From assembly GCF_905171775.1 (NCBI RefSeq), contig NC_053496.1:180949759-181013758 (forward strand): a stretch of DNA of 64,000 nucleotides, read 5' to 3'. The position numbers and the translations under genes were made by a program. This document shows, piece after piece, positions 22,020-32,510 of this stretch (positions are counted from its first letter, which is position 1; each line of letters opens with the position of its first letter). Source of the stretch: Rana temporaria (lineage: Eukaryota; Chordata; Amphibia; Anura; Ranidae). Under the pieces are notes generated by a model. It saw only the letters and a list, made by a program, of their open reading frames with translations, searched no databases and was not told the DNA's origin.

Positions 22020-22690
22020 CATTCATTTGTTGGGAACATGGCGTTATATTGAGGAATGGAGATGGACCTTTCATATGGTGTACAGTATCTCCTCCTCATT
22101 TGTTGGGAACATGACGTTATATTGAGGAAAGGAGATGGACCTTTCATATGATGTACAGTATCTCCTCCTCATTGGTTGGGAACATGACGTTATATTGAGG
22201 AATGGAGATGGACCTTTCATATGGTGTACAGTATCTCCTCCTCATTTGTTGGGAACATGACGTCATATTGAGGAAAGGAGATGGACCTTTCATATGATGT
22301 ACAGTATCTCCTCCTCATTGGTTGGGAACATGACGTTATATTGAGGAATGGAGATGGACCTTTCATATGGTGTACAGTATCCCCTCCTCATTTGTTGGGA
22401 ACATGACGTTATATCGAGGAATGGAGATGGACCTTTCATATGGTGTACAGTATCTCCTCCTCATTTGTTGGTATCATGACCTCATATTGAGGAATGGAGA
22501 TGGACCTTTCATATGGTGTACAGTATCTTCTCCTCATTTGTTGGGAACATGACCTCATATTGAGGAATGGAGATGGACCCTTTATAGGGAACATTTAGCT
22601 GTGGAGTAGATACATTGATGATGTTGTTATGGTCATCCTCTAAGTCTCTTCATTTTTTTTCCTTACTGAACGCATTTGTTGGGAACATGA
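22020..22690. repeat. 73-bp intronic minisatellite (type A), ZNF3
   Basis: About nine units of the TTTGTTGGGAACATGACG family, in the intron between the last acidic exon and the finger exon of ZNF3. One unit has the TTAGCTGTGGAGTAGATAC variant. Confidence 0.92.
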
Positions 22691-22976
22691 TATTATTTTG
22701 AGAAACGGAGATAGACCTTTCATGCAAAGGAGATTTCTAAATCTTATTTGTTTTAAGGATGTTATTTGTGCTGATGAAACTGCCAAAAGTACTTTATGCC
22801 CCATTTGCAGAAACCATTACTATATAATAAGATATGCCAGTTGTAAGTGTATCTATAGGCTTTTTGTGCCCAATGGAGAATCAGCAGACTTTCACTATAT
22901 CTTATATTGACTATAAACATAATTTACAGTAGTAGAAAAAAAAGTTAAGTTTCTTCCTGTAGTGTCTATCACTCAC

Positions 22977-23100
22977 CGGTGCCAATACCTAGGGAAGATT
23001 CCTCTTCTTTAATCACAACCATCTCAATATCTTTGGTAAACTGTTGATCACCCTTTACATATGTCTCTTCTTCCTTTTTAACCTCAACGTTCATGTCACT
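22977..23100 (-). CDS. ZNF3 acidic exon (SDMNVEVKKEEE...)
   Basis: A 124-nt exon, phase 0 to 1, between a TGGTTTTAG acceptor and a GTGAGTGATA donor. It encodes SDMNVEVKKEEETYVKGDQ, then a VIKEEESSLGIGTG end. VIKEEE fits a SUMO-type motif. It is the last exon before the fingers. Confidence 0.82.
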
Positions 23101-23188
23101 CTAAAACCACAAAACATCTGTCAATACAGGAAAACTGATTTATTAAAAATCAAGATGTGTCAAGTTCTTCATGCCCAATCCCACCTAC

Positions 23189-23286
23189 CTGATGATGGTG
23201 AGGGATGGTGTGACCTTCCTGTGTGGAATCCTGGGAATACAGAGGACGGGGACATCTCTCTGGTGGGTTCCCATTACTGGATCCAT
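23189..23286 (-). CDS. ZNF3 98-bp box exon, third copy
   Basis: 98 nt, phase 1 to 0, encoding GSSNGNPPERCPRPLYSQD-type residues and HTIPHHHQ. Its upstream intron of about 116 bp is nearly identical to that of the other box exons, suggesting recent copying or gene conversion. Confidence 0.82.
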
Positions 23287-23402
23287 CTGTAGGAAACACA
23301 CACACTGACTGAATACATTGTTTCTATGTGTTTATCAGATGATGGGGGATCTAGGTGGACCCTCCGTACTGCTCTCTCCTTTACAATAAAGTCTCCTCTT
23401 AC

Positions 23403-23562
23403 CCGGTGATGTGAGGGGCGGCTGATTCTCCATCACGACATGAAAAGATTTGTCGTCTTTAATTGGCACCTTCATTTCATCATCCTCTATGTACTGATCA
23501 CCCCTCACATACGTCTCTTCTTCTGCTTTAATCTCAACTTTTATATCAATCGGGTCTTCACC
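23403..23562 (-). CDS. ZNF3 hybrid acidic/KRAB-tail exon
   Basis: 160 nt, phase 0 to 1. Reads GEDPIDIKVEIKAEEETYV and ends VVMENQPPLTSPG. The acidic exon type is joined to only the last residues of the KRAB exon. The donor and the intron beyond match the true KRAB exon, so the hybrid arose inside exons. Confidence 0.82.
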
Positions 23563-23653
23563 CTGTTCCCTCAATATGACAAAAATACCACCAATCACTA
23601 CAAAAATAATCTAGTTTCAGAAAATGTTAAGGTTACTTTTCTATTTCATCTAC

Positions 23654-23863
23654 CTGATGATGGTGGGGGATGGTGAGACCTTCCTGTGTGGAATCCCGGG
23701 AATACAGAGGACGGGGGCATCTCTCTGGTGGGTTTCTATTATCGGGTGGCTCCATCTTAACATGTTTATCTCCCTCTGTAAACTCCTCTGTTGCACTATC
23801 TTCATCATACTCCTCTTTTATTTCTTCTTTAACAAGAATATTTACATTCTGTAGGTCCTCAAT
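23654..23863 (-). CDS. ZNF3 fused acidic+box exon (phase 0 to 0)
   Basis: 210 nt encoding IEDLQNVNILVKEEIKEE, an acidic middle, then EPPDNRNPPERCPRPLYSRD and LTIPHHHQ. The acidic and box modules, elsewhere separate exons, are continuous here with no intron. The length is a multiple of three. ZNF4 has the same fused exon. Confidence 0.82.
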
Positions 23864-23946
23864 CTGACGATAATAGCAAAAGAGAACATTGTGCCTGACA
23901 CACAGACCCGAATGTATCAATTGTTTACCAAATGTTAATCATGTAC

Positions 23947-24044
23947 CTGATGATGGTGGGGGATGGTGTGATCTTCCTGTGTGGAATCCCGGGAATACAG
24001 TGGACGGGGACATCTCTCTGGTGGGTTCCCATTACTGGATCCAT
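23947..24044 (-). CDS. ZNF3 98-bp box exon, first copy
   Basis: 98 nt, phase 1 to 0, following the KRAB exon. Encodes GSSNGNPPERCPRPLYSRD and ends DHTIPHHHQ before GTACAT. Confidence 0.82.
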
Positions 24045-24160
24045 CTGTAGGAAACACACACACTGACTGAATACATTGTTTCTATGTGTTTATCAGATGA
24101 TGGGGGATCTAGGTGGAGCCTCCGTACTGCTCTCTCCTTTACAATAAAGTCTCCTCTTAC

Positions 24161-24284
24161 CCGGTGATGTGAGGGGCGGCTGATTGTCCATCATGACGTC
24201 CTTGTAGAGATCCTTGTGTCCTTCTAAATACTCCCACTCCTCCATGGAGAAATAGACAGGGACCTCCTGACACCTTATAGGAAC
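24161..24284 (-). CDS. ZNF3 KRAB-A-like exon
   Basis: 124 nt, phase 0 to 1. Reads VPIRCQEVPVYFSMEEWEYL, then EGHKDLYKDVMMDNQ and PPLTSPG. It matches the KRAB-A pattern (V-x-V-x-FS-x-EEW, LY+DVM). In mammals this box recruits the TRIM28 co-repressor; that role here is inferred by family. Confidence 0.85.
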
Positions 24285-24299
24285 CTGACACACACAATG

Positions 24300-24548
24300 A
24301 TACAGTCACCATCCCAGAATCCTCCTCACCTTTCCGGTCAGGTCTGTGTTTTATTAATAGAGATAAGAGTGATGTCATGTGACCTCCCAGAATCCTCCTC
24401 ACCTCTCCGGTCAGGTCTGTGTTTTATTAATAGAGATAAGAGTGATGTCATGTGACCTCCCAGAATCCTCCTCACCTCTGCAGTCAGGTCTGTGTTTTAT
24501 TAATAGAGATAAGAGTGATGTCATGTGACCTCCCAGAATCCTCCTCAC
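24300..24548. repeat. 73-bp intronic array (type B) carrying donor-site copies, ZNF3
   Basis: Units of 73 bp read, on the minus strand, CTGACCGGAGAG|GTGAGGAGG followed by ATTCTGGGAGGTCACATGAC and a tail containing TTATTAATAAAACACAGAC. The first 12 bases copy the last codons of the start exon, so every unit holds a plausible 5' splice site. The same array is in ZNF4 (33538-33985) and ZNF5 (50210-50685). Confidence 0.9.
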
Positions 24549-24602
24549 CTCTCCGGTCAGCAGACCGATGATCTCCAAGGAGAACCTTGTTGTCAGGACC
24601 AT
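24549..24602 (-). CDS. ZNF3 start exon
   Basis: Begins at an ATG (24602) and encodes MVLTTRFSLEIIGLLTGE before a GTGAGG donor. The LEII-LLTGE end matches the start exon of ZNF5 (LEIIYLLTGE). It is 54 nt, and a direct junction to the KRAB exon gives LLTGE-VPIRCQ in frame. No separate second helical exon like 49958-50125 of ZNF5 was found for this gene. Confidence 0.72.
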
Positions 24603-24832
24603 TGCACCTGTCTGCCCACTAACAACCAGCCTGAGCGGGAAACGTTCATCTTTAGCAGGAATAGTGACAATTCTACAGCTGAAGGTTCAGCTTGGTCGAC
24701 TGCCCATTTGGTTTAGCTGTTCACTGAAACAAGCTAAATTCAGACTGAACCCGTAATTCATCCCAAACTGTTCTAAATATTCAGATACATCAACTGTAGT
24801 AATGTCACTACTAAAGGTTACTACAGATTTAG

Positions 24833-24935
24833 ACTGTGGGGGAGGGGACATTAGAGTGTAAGCTCCTCTGGTATAGAGACTGATGTGACTGGCTCCGTGT
24901 TCTCTGTACAGCACTGCGGTATATGTTAGATATAA
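24833..24935. mobile_element. Retroposon tail-like repeat
   Basis: GTGGGGGAGGGGACATTAGA then GTAAGCTCCTCTGG, GAGACTGATGTGACTGG and CTGTACAGCACTGCGG. Similar copies lie at 34190-34355 and 51562-51670, each in the 5' region of a zinc-finger gene. The GTAAGCTCC...TACAGC core resembles the 3' tails of L2/MIR-type retroposons, from memory only. Confidence 0.45.
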
Positions 24936-25074
24936 TTTATACATTATTATGCGTGTTCATATTATATGTGTTCATCGCCTGCTAGAGATAAAAGACATCA
25001 CAGTGACTATGGAGGAAGAGGACGGACATGACTGGAGGGTTACTGGGTGTAAATATAATATAATATCTTATTAC

Positions 25075-25200
25075 CTCCTCTGCTGCCAGTTCCAGCAATG
25101 TCTCCTCTCTACTTCCTCCCGAATCGCTCACACCCGGAACTTCCTGTTTATACTTGACATCACTTCCTGTCTGTAGCTGACTTCACTTCCTGTCTGAGAG
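25075..25200 (-). promoter_or_regulatory. ZNF3 5' leader exon and probable promoter region
   Basis: Minus-strand sequence GAGACATTGCTGGAACTGGC then AGCAGAGGAG|GTAATAAG looks like a non-coding first exon with its donor. It recurs at the 5' end of ZNF4 (34500), ZNF5 (51807) and in an orphan unit (39439 onwards). Upstream repeats of AGGAAGTGATGTC and AGGAAGT may be ETS-type sites. No transcription start can be fixed from sequence alone. Confidence 0.5.
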
Positions 25201-25428
25201 CACTCCCTGTGGTGAATGAAGGAACTCCATGTGTGATTTCTCCTCAGCTTAGGTTTAACATCTGGAGGCATTTTTCTGTACAGATAAAGAAAATTAGGAC
25301 CAAAGTAAACAAAATGATTAAATTACAACTTGTGACCGCATTTTCCATAGTTTCAAGTGTAGTCGTGTAAGGAGCGCAAACTAGCAATTGATCTTCAGTA
25401 TAAAAAGTTTAGTGAATAAAGGCTTTAA

Positions 25429-26395
25429 CCACTTAAGGACCGCCTAACGCCGATTTACGTCGGCAGAATGGCACGGCTGGGCACAGGCACGTACATGTAC
25501 GTCGCCTTTAAGAGCCCAGCCGTGGGTCGCGCACGCACGCGACCCGGTCCGTAGCTCCGTGACCGCGGCCCCGATCCCCGCCGGTGTCCCGCGATCGGTC
25601 ACAGGAGCTGAAGAACGGGGAGAAGTGTGTGTAAACACACCTTCCCCATTCTTCACAGTGGCAGTGTCATTGATTGTCTGTTCCCTGATATAGGGAAAGA
25701 CGATCAATGACATCAAACGTCCAGCCCCGCCCCCCTACAGTTAGAAACACATATGAGGTCACACTTAACCCCTACAGCGCCCCCTAGTGTTTAACTCCTA
25801 AACGGCAATTGTCATTTTCACAGTAACCAGTGCATTTTTATAGCACTTTTTGCTGTGAAAATGACAATGGTCCCAAAAATGTGTCAAAATTGTCTGATGT
25901 GTCCGCCATTATGTCGCAGTCACGAAAAAAAAATCGCGGATCGCCGCCATTAGTAGTAAAAAAAAAATTATTAATAAAAATGCCATAAAAACTATATATT
26001 TTGTAAACGTTATACATTTTGCACAAACCAATCGTTAAACGCTTTATTGCGTTTTTTTTTTTACCAAAAATAGGTAGAAGAATACGTATCGGCCTAAACT
26101 GAAGGAAACATTTTTTTATATCTTTTTTGGGGATATTTATTATAGCAAAAAGTAAAAAATATTGCATTTTTTTCAAAATTGTCGCTCTATTTTTGTTTAT
26201 AGCGCAAAAAATAAAAACCGCAGAGGTGATCAAATACCACCAAAAGAAAGCTCTATTTGTGGGAATAAAAAGGACGCCAATTTTGTTTGGGAGCCACGTC
26301 GCACGACCGCACAATTGTCAGTTAAAGCGACGCAGTGCCGAATCGCAAAAAGGGGCAAGGTCCCTAACCTGCATATTGGTCCGGGTCTTAAGTGG
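25429..26395. mobile_element. piggyBac-type MITE with TTAA duplication (967 bp)
   Basis: TTAA at 25425-25428 and 26396-26399. Ends CCACTTAAGGACCGCC and GGTCCGGGTCTTAAGTGG are imperfect inverted repeats. The interior parallels 14771-15768 almost throughout, including the AAAATAGGTAGAAGAATACG segment. No transposase was found. Confidence 0.82.
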
Positions 26396-26399
26396 TTAA

Positions 26400-27479
26400 A
26401 TATAACTAAAAGCAAAACTTTTTTTTTTGTATCTTTGGATGGAGTGGAGAGGGATTAGAACCCTTGTCAGGTTTTTTATTGTTGTCTGTGCCCCCCCCCT
26501 TAAGGAGATTTAGCCTCTATATAACATTATCATTGAAAGTGAAAGAACGTCTCAAATGTTTGGTTGTCACCAGATCAGGAATGGAGGGGAAATCTTCCAA
26601 TGGTGACAATATGTCAGGTACCTTTTCCGAGGCCGAGATGCTGAGAGAGGCCCCAGTAAGCGCAGTATACCCCTGAAGGTGGTACAGGGGGTATAGGGCT
26701 TAAAGAAGCACGGGTTGCCAGCAGGATAAGAAGGCTTGAGCTGATGATCATTTGGAGACTTTGAGAAGATGACAAGGAGTATTCTGGACACTTAGTAAAA
26801 GCCTGGCAGAGGGTGGAAGACTGGAGAGCAGATTGGAGGCCGTGGTGAGGCCAGCCGAGGGTTAATCACAGGTAAGTGATAAGAAAAGTCTGTGAGCCAA
26901 GCCGGGGGTCAAACACTGGAGAGGGGATCAGAGCAGGTCAGGAGGCCAGCCGAGGTCACAACAGGAATCACTTGAAAGTATAACACAGGAGCTAAAGACA
27001 ATCCAGCAATGTGGGTCAGACAGAGGCAGCCTTATATAGGCCAGCAGGGGGAACTATCTGTCACATGATGCAACTATGGTGCCCATTTCTTCTACTGGCA
27101 AGGTATTTTTCAGACTTGCGCAAATATTTTTTTTTTTAGACCCTCAAGTGCAGTTCTTACTAATTGAGTTGCTATAAGTAAGGCTCCTGTCGAAACGCGT
27201 TAGTGGTTCTTTCTGTATGCTACCCTATAGCTAATAAAGAATCATTACATTGTATGAAACACGAGTAGTTGCCTTCATTGTATTGGTTGATTATCGCCGA
27301 TTTAATATCTAATACGTCCCCTATATGGGAACCATGTATTAAATGTATTTTTAGAACAAGGGTATGGAAGTAGAGCTTGCTTTGTCCACTCCACATATCA
27401 ACTTGGTATTGCAGGTCCCCCAAAACTGGTTAAAACATTTTTTTAAATGGACTTGGTGCACATTACCAGCTAAGGTGTT
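26400..27479. other. Unannotated intergenic stretch
   Basis: No coding gene recognised. Contains CGAAACGCGTTAGTGG near 27194 (a motif also at 43505) and a T run near 27128. Confidence 0.4.
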
Positions 27480-28370
27480 ATGAGGACATAGTCAAGTCAA
27501 AGTCATCTGATAACGTTCATGTGATGGTAGGTTCAGATATGGATGGTGGTAAAGTCAAAGTCATCTGATAACATTTATGTGGTGGGGGGTTCTGCCATAT
27601 ATGGTGGTCAAGTCAAAGTCATCTGATAACATTTATGTGGTGAGAGCTGAGAGGTTCAGCCATGGATGGTTTTCAAGTCAAAGTCATCTGATGACATTTA
27701 TGTGGTGAGAGGTTCAGCCATAGTTGGTGGTCAAGTCAAAGTCATCTGATAACATTTATGTGGTGGGAGGTTCTGCTATATATGGTGGTCAAGTCAAAGT
27801 TATCTAATAACATTTATGTGGTGAGAAGTTCAGCCATGGATGGTGGTTAATTCAAAGTCATCTGATAACGTTTATGCTATGGGAGGTTTAGCCATGGATG
27901 GTGGTCAAATCAAAGTAATCTGATAACGTTTATGTGATGGGAGGTTCTGCCATAGTTGGTGGTCAAGCCAAAGTCATCGGATACCATTTATGTGGTAGGA
28001 GGTTCTGCTATATATGGCGGTCAAGTCAAAGTCATCTAATAACATTTATGTGATGGCAGGATCAGCTAAGGATGTTGGTCAAGTCAAAGTCATCTGATAA
28101 CATTTATGTGGTGGGAGGTTCTGCTATATATGGCGGTCAAGTCAAAGTCATCTAATAACATTTATGTGATGGCAGGATCAGCTATGGATGGTGGTTAATT
28201 CAAAGTCATCTGTTAACATTTATGTGGTGGGAGGTTCAGCCATGGATGTTGGTCAAGTCAAAGTCATCTGATAACATTTATGTGGTGGGAGGTTCAGCCA
28301 TAGTTGGTGGCCAAGTCAAAGTCATCTGATAACATTTATGTGATGGGAGGTTCAGCCATGGATGTTGGTC
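27480..28370. repeat. 58-bp minisatellite
   Basis: About 15 units of 58 bp with GGTCAAGTCAAAGTCATCTG, ATAACATTTATGTGG and GGGAGGTTCAGCC. A single isolated unit occurs at 35447-35510, upstream of the ZNF4 promoter, so the array once had a wider distribution. Confidence 0.92.
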
Positions 28371-28656
28371 ACTCTGCTGATGGGGTAGAGCTGGATTCTT
28401 CAAAAACAACTAAAACTAGAATGTATAACAATAGCGACTTTATTAATATCCTGTTTATACAGTAAAACAATAAAGACTCTTCCAATGGTTGTAGAATCTT
28501 CTATTACATAGCCATGTTTTGTATGGTTACGGAGATTTGAAGTCAAGCTGTGGTTTTTATAGGTTTCTGGTACTCCGAAACACACATATTGCCCATCACC
28601 AGGTCAGTTCCTTGGCATATGGCTGGACATGATAGAAATAGATAATACCGCACTTA
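28371..28656. other. Unannotated stretch between repeats
   Basis: Contains CAATAAAGACT near 28469 and TTTATTAATATCC near 28439, possible poly(A) signals in either direction, but no gene could be tied to them. Confidence 0.3.
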
Positions 28657-28985
28657 TGTCGCGTACACACACAACCATTTTTCGGGTTGTAAAAAAATTT
28701 TTTTTTATGTCATTAAAAACGATTGTGTGTGGGCTTCAGAGCATTTTTCGGGTTCTAAAAAATATCCCAAAAAAAATTCGAACATGCTCTATTTTTTAAC
28801 GACGTTTTTAACGTTGTCGTTTTTCGGGTTGTAAAAAATAGTCGTGTGTGGGCTTTAACGACGTGAAAAATCAGCGCATGCTCAGAAGCAAGTTATGAGA
28901 CGGGAGCGCTCATTCTGGTAAAACTAGCGTTTGTAATGGAGTAAGCACCTTCATCACGCTGTAATAGACAGAAAAGCGCGAATCG
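28657..28985. mobile_element. Mariner-type MITE fragment (TGTGTGGGCTT family)
   Basis: Starts GTCGCGTACACACACAACC and contains GAGACGGGAGCGCTC and ATCACGCTGTAATAGACAG. Those segments match 45728-46241 and the interior of 52078-53304. The far end is missing. Confidence 0.65.
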
Positions 28986-29009
28986 TCCTTTACTAACACA
29001 AAATCAGCG

Positions 29010-29250
29010 GTGCTCAGAGGTGGGAAGTGGCTGGAACCAAAGGACCGTGCTCAGAGGTGGGAAGGGGGTAGAACCAAGGGCTGGTGCTCAGAGGTGGGAA
29101 GGTGTATGAACCAAGGGCCGGTGCTCAGGGGTGGGAAGGGGTTGGAACCAAGGGCCGGTGCTCAGAGATGGGAAGATGGTGGAACCAAGGGCCGGTGCTC
29201 AGAGATGGGAAGATGGTGGAACCAAGGGATGGTGCTCAGAGGTGGGTAGG
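29010..29250. repeat. 37-bp minisatellite
   Basis: About 6.5 units of 37 bp containing GTGCTCAGAGGTGGGAAG and GAACCAAGGGCCG. It lies 3' of ZNF4. Confidence 0.9.
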
Positions 29251-29520
29251 GGGCAAAGACAAGGGGTAACTCAAAAAGGGGGAGTACCTGCACCAATTGC
29301 CTGAGGAAAAAAAAAAACTGCTGATGAAGGGAGTGTGGCCCCCAAAACACGTTTGAGGCTATATGACTATTGTATGAAAAACTAAAGCATTTTTTGGACT
29401 CTTCCATCATTGGTCTGGTGCTTGTAGCATTTGGGCATGCTTTGGGTCCTCCTCATCTATATCACGCAAGGCTCCAATATATTTTATGAACAAACATTTT
29501 CAGTTTCTTTCCACCTTCAG

Positions 29521-29662
29521 TGTCCTTGTTCCTTCTGATGTTTAACTAAAACCTCTTTTTGCATGAAACGTGTCCCGCACTTTGAAAAAGGAGGCTCACC
29601 CATGTGACTTTTCCGGTGCCTAACATTTTCCAATTTTTTTAAAAACCTTTCCCGCATTCGGA
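29521..29662 (-). pseudogene. Decayed last two fingers of ZNF4
   Basis: Directly after the ZNF4 stop codon the reading resumes as SECGKGF and then frame-shifted remains of another finger. A finger Cys codon has become TGA (the ZNF4 frame ends GEKPIL). The next finger has lost one Cys of its zinc pair. ZNF3 has intact fingers here. Confidence 0.75.
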
Positions 29663-31359
29663 TCATAAAATTGGCTTCTCTCCAGGGTGGAGCTTATAAT
29701 GGGTTTGGAGGCTCCATTTTAGAGTAAAACTTTTCCCACACACGGAACACAAGAACGGCCTCTCGCCGGTGTGTTTCCTCTCGTGCGATACAAGTTGCGA
29801 TTTTTTCAGGAAGGATTTCCCGCACTCCGAACAAGAAAACGTCTTCTCTCCGATATGGAGTTTAAAATGGGAATCGAGGGTCCCTTTTTGAGCGAAGCTT
29901 TTGCCGCACACGGAACACGGGAACGGCCTCTCACCGGTGTGGGTCCGCTGGTGCGTTATAAGCTGCAGTTTTCTCAAGAAGGATTTCCCGCACTCTGAAC
30001 AATTAAACCTCCTCTCTCCTAGGTGTATCTTTTTGTGGGCGGTGAGCGTAAACTTGGCCTTGAAGGACTTGCCGCACTCGAGGCAGGGGAAAGGACGCTC
30101 GCCCGTGTGAATTCTCTGGTGGACGACGAGACTTTTTTTCCCCCGTATTTTCTTCCCGCAGTCTGGGCAGGAAAGTAAAGGCTCGCCGGTGTGGGTCTTC
30201 AAATGGGATCTGAGGAGGGCTTTGTAGGTGAAGCCTCTGCCGCACTCGGGACAAGCAAACGGCTTCTCGCCGGTGTGGTTCCTTTGGTGTATAACGAGTT
30301 GAGGCTTCCGAAGAAACGATTTGTCGCACTCCGAGCACGGGAACGTCGCGCCGTCGTGGACCGCCTGGTGTAGGGTGAATTCGGACTTCGAATCAAATGA
30401 CTTCTCGCACTTGGGACAGGCGTAAGGAGGGTCGCCCATGTGAGTGGCTTGGTGGTCAAGAAGAGACTTTCGGTAAGGGAAACATCTCCCGCACTCCGGA
30501 CAGGAAAACTGCTTCTCGTGAGTGATCAGCATGTGATTCCTGAGGCTCTGTTTACAGAAGAAACTTTTGCTGCACTCGGAACAGGAGAAGGGCTTCTCTC
30601 CGGTGTGAACGATCTGGTGTTTGATGAGTTGTAATTGCGTTACGAAGGTTTTCTCACACTCCGAGCAAGACCAGTTGCTCATGTGAGCCTTTCGATGTGC
30701 GGTAAGTCCGTGCTTGCTTCCAAAACTTTTTCCGCACTGAGAACAGGAAAAGTCCTCACCGGTGTGAGTTCTCTGGTGGCTGACGAGGTCCCTTTTCGTC
30801 GTGAAGGGTTTCTCGCATTCCGAGCAGGTCCACTTCACGACGTGAGATTTCCGATGTGTACAAAGGTCGCTGTTCCTTCCAAAACATCTCCCGCATTCGG
30901 AACACGAATAGCCCAACGTCTGTTTCTCGCGGTGGCACTGTTTATCGTGCGTATAGAGTCGGGATTTTGACTTGAAATATTTCCCGCACTCGGAACACGA
31001 GAAGGTCTCCCCGCCGGTGTGAACTCTCTGGTGGTTACTGAGTTCGAGTTTCGTAAAGAAGGTTTTCTCACATTCGGAGCAAGGCCACTTTTTCACGTGA
31101 GCTCTTTGGTGTTTACGAAGTTCGCAATGTCTTTTAAAGGATTTCCGGCACTCTGGACACGAATAGAGGATCTCGCTGCTGTCGACTATCTGTTCTTCGC
31201 TGTGGCATCTTCGATGTTCCACTAGGTCTTTCCTTGACCTAAAACATTTCCTGCACTCGGAACAGGAAAACAGACACTCTGCGGTGTGTTCTTTGTGATG
31301 TAGATCCAGATTCTGTTCACATTTTATGGATAATTGGTTGGGATGGACATCATGTTCAT
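29663..31359 (-). CDS. ZNF4 terminal exon, 19 open C2H2 zinc fingers
   Basis: Paralog of the ZNF3 exon. It starts after a TTTCCTCAG acceptor with D-EHDVHPNQLS and includes a first finger (FSCSECRKCF...) just 5' of the longest Met-like start. 19 fingers are open, then a nonsense codon cuts off two decayed ones. Like ZNF3 it uses W-starting fingers with short linkers (VKKWPCSEC, MSNWSCSEC), and finger 4 has H-x4-H spacing. Upstream exons (32075-33154) match ZNF3 one for one, but the KRAB exon and the start exon are damaged. It could be a decaying gene or one using another start; the finger frame itself is clean. Confidence 0.8.
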
Positions 31360-31389
31360 CTGAGGAAACAAAAATATGATTTTATAGTT

Positions 31390-31965
31390 AACCACTTCAA
31401 TACAGGGCACTTACGCACCTTCCTGCCCAGGCCAATTTTCAGCTTTCAGTGCTGTCGCACTTTGAATGACAATTGCGCCCGTCATGCTACACTGTACCCA
31501 AATAATTTTTTTATAATTTTGTTCCCACAAATAGAGCTTTCTTTTGGTGGTATTTGATCACCTCTGCGATTTTAATTTTTTGGGCAACAACTAAAAAAAA
31601 GACAGAAAATTTTGGAAAAAATTGAGTTTTTATTTTTTTCTGTTAATTATTTTTGTAAATAAGTTTTCTTCTTCAATTACGGGCACTGATATGGCGGCAC
31701 TGATGGGCACCGATGGGGTGGCACTGATGGTCACTGATAGGCGGCACTGATGGGTACTTATGGGTGGCACTGATGGGTACTTATGGGTGGCACAGATGGA
31801 CACTGATAGGTGGGCACTGGGCATGAATGGGCACTGAGAGGTGGCACTGATGAACACTGAGGGGTGGCACTGATGGCATTGCTGGACATCACTTGTTTAT
31901 TTACACATTTTTGCCAGTCAGTGCCCATGTTGCCAGTCAGTGCCCAGTTGTAAAGTATCTACAGT
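31390..31965. mobile_element. TTAA-type element with tandem GGCACTGAT interior
   Basis: Left end CCACTTCAATACAGGGC follows TTAA (31386-31389). The interior from 31620 on shares GGGCACTGATATGGC and repeated GGCACTGATGGGTAC units with 11450-11600. No right TTAA end was found. It lies in the ZNF4 intron next to the finger exon, where other genes have the type A array. Confidence 0.5.
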
Positions 31966-32074
31966 GCTGGTGTACCATATTATAATCCAGACTTATCGTA
32001 ACTGATGGAGAATCATTTTTTTTGACTATGAAAGTATTTACAGAAATTAAATTCCTGTAGTGTTTATCACTCAC

Positions 32075-32207
32075 CTGAACCTATTTCTAGGGAAGATTCC
32101 TCCTCTTTAATAGTCACCATTATCCCAACCTCCTCCGCTAGATGTTGATCACCAATCACGCATGTCTCTTCTTCTTCTTTTTTAACTTCATTTTTTAGTT
32201 CTTCACA
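32075..32207 (-). CDS. ZNF4 acidic exon
   Basis: 133 nt, phase 0 to 1, between a GGTTTTAG acceptor and a GTGAGTGATA donor. Encodes CEELKNEVKKEEEETCVIGD and ends VTIKEEESSLEIGSG. It is the counterpart of 22977-23100. Confidence 0.8.
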
Positions 32208-32296
32208 CTAAAACCACAAAACATCTGTCAATACATGAAAAACAGATTTAATAAAAAATAAGATGTGTCAAGTTCTTCATGCCCAACTCCACCTAC

Positions 32297-32394
32297 CTGA
32301 TGATGGTGGGGGATGGTGTGACCTTCCTGTGTGGAATCCCGGGAATACAGAGGACGGGGACATTTCTCTGGTGGGTTCCCATTACTGGATCCAT
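32297..32394 (-). CDS. ZNF4 98-bp box exon, third copy
   Basis: 98 nt, phase 1 to 0. Encodes GSSNGNPPEKCPRPLYSRD (Lys for Arg) and GHTIPHHHQ. Counterpart of 23189-23286. Confidence 0.8.
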
Positions 32395-32510
32395 CTGTAG
32401 GAAACACACACACTGACTGAATACATTGTTTCTATGTGTTTATCAGATGATGGGGGATCTAGGTGGACCCTCCGTACTGCTCTCTCCTTTACAATAAAGT
32501 CTCCTCTTAC

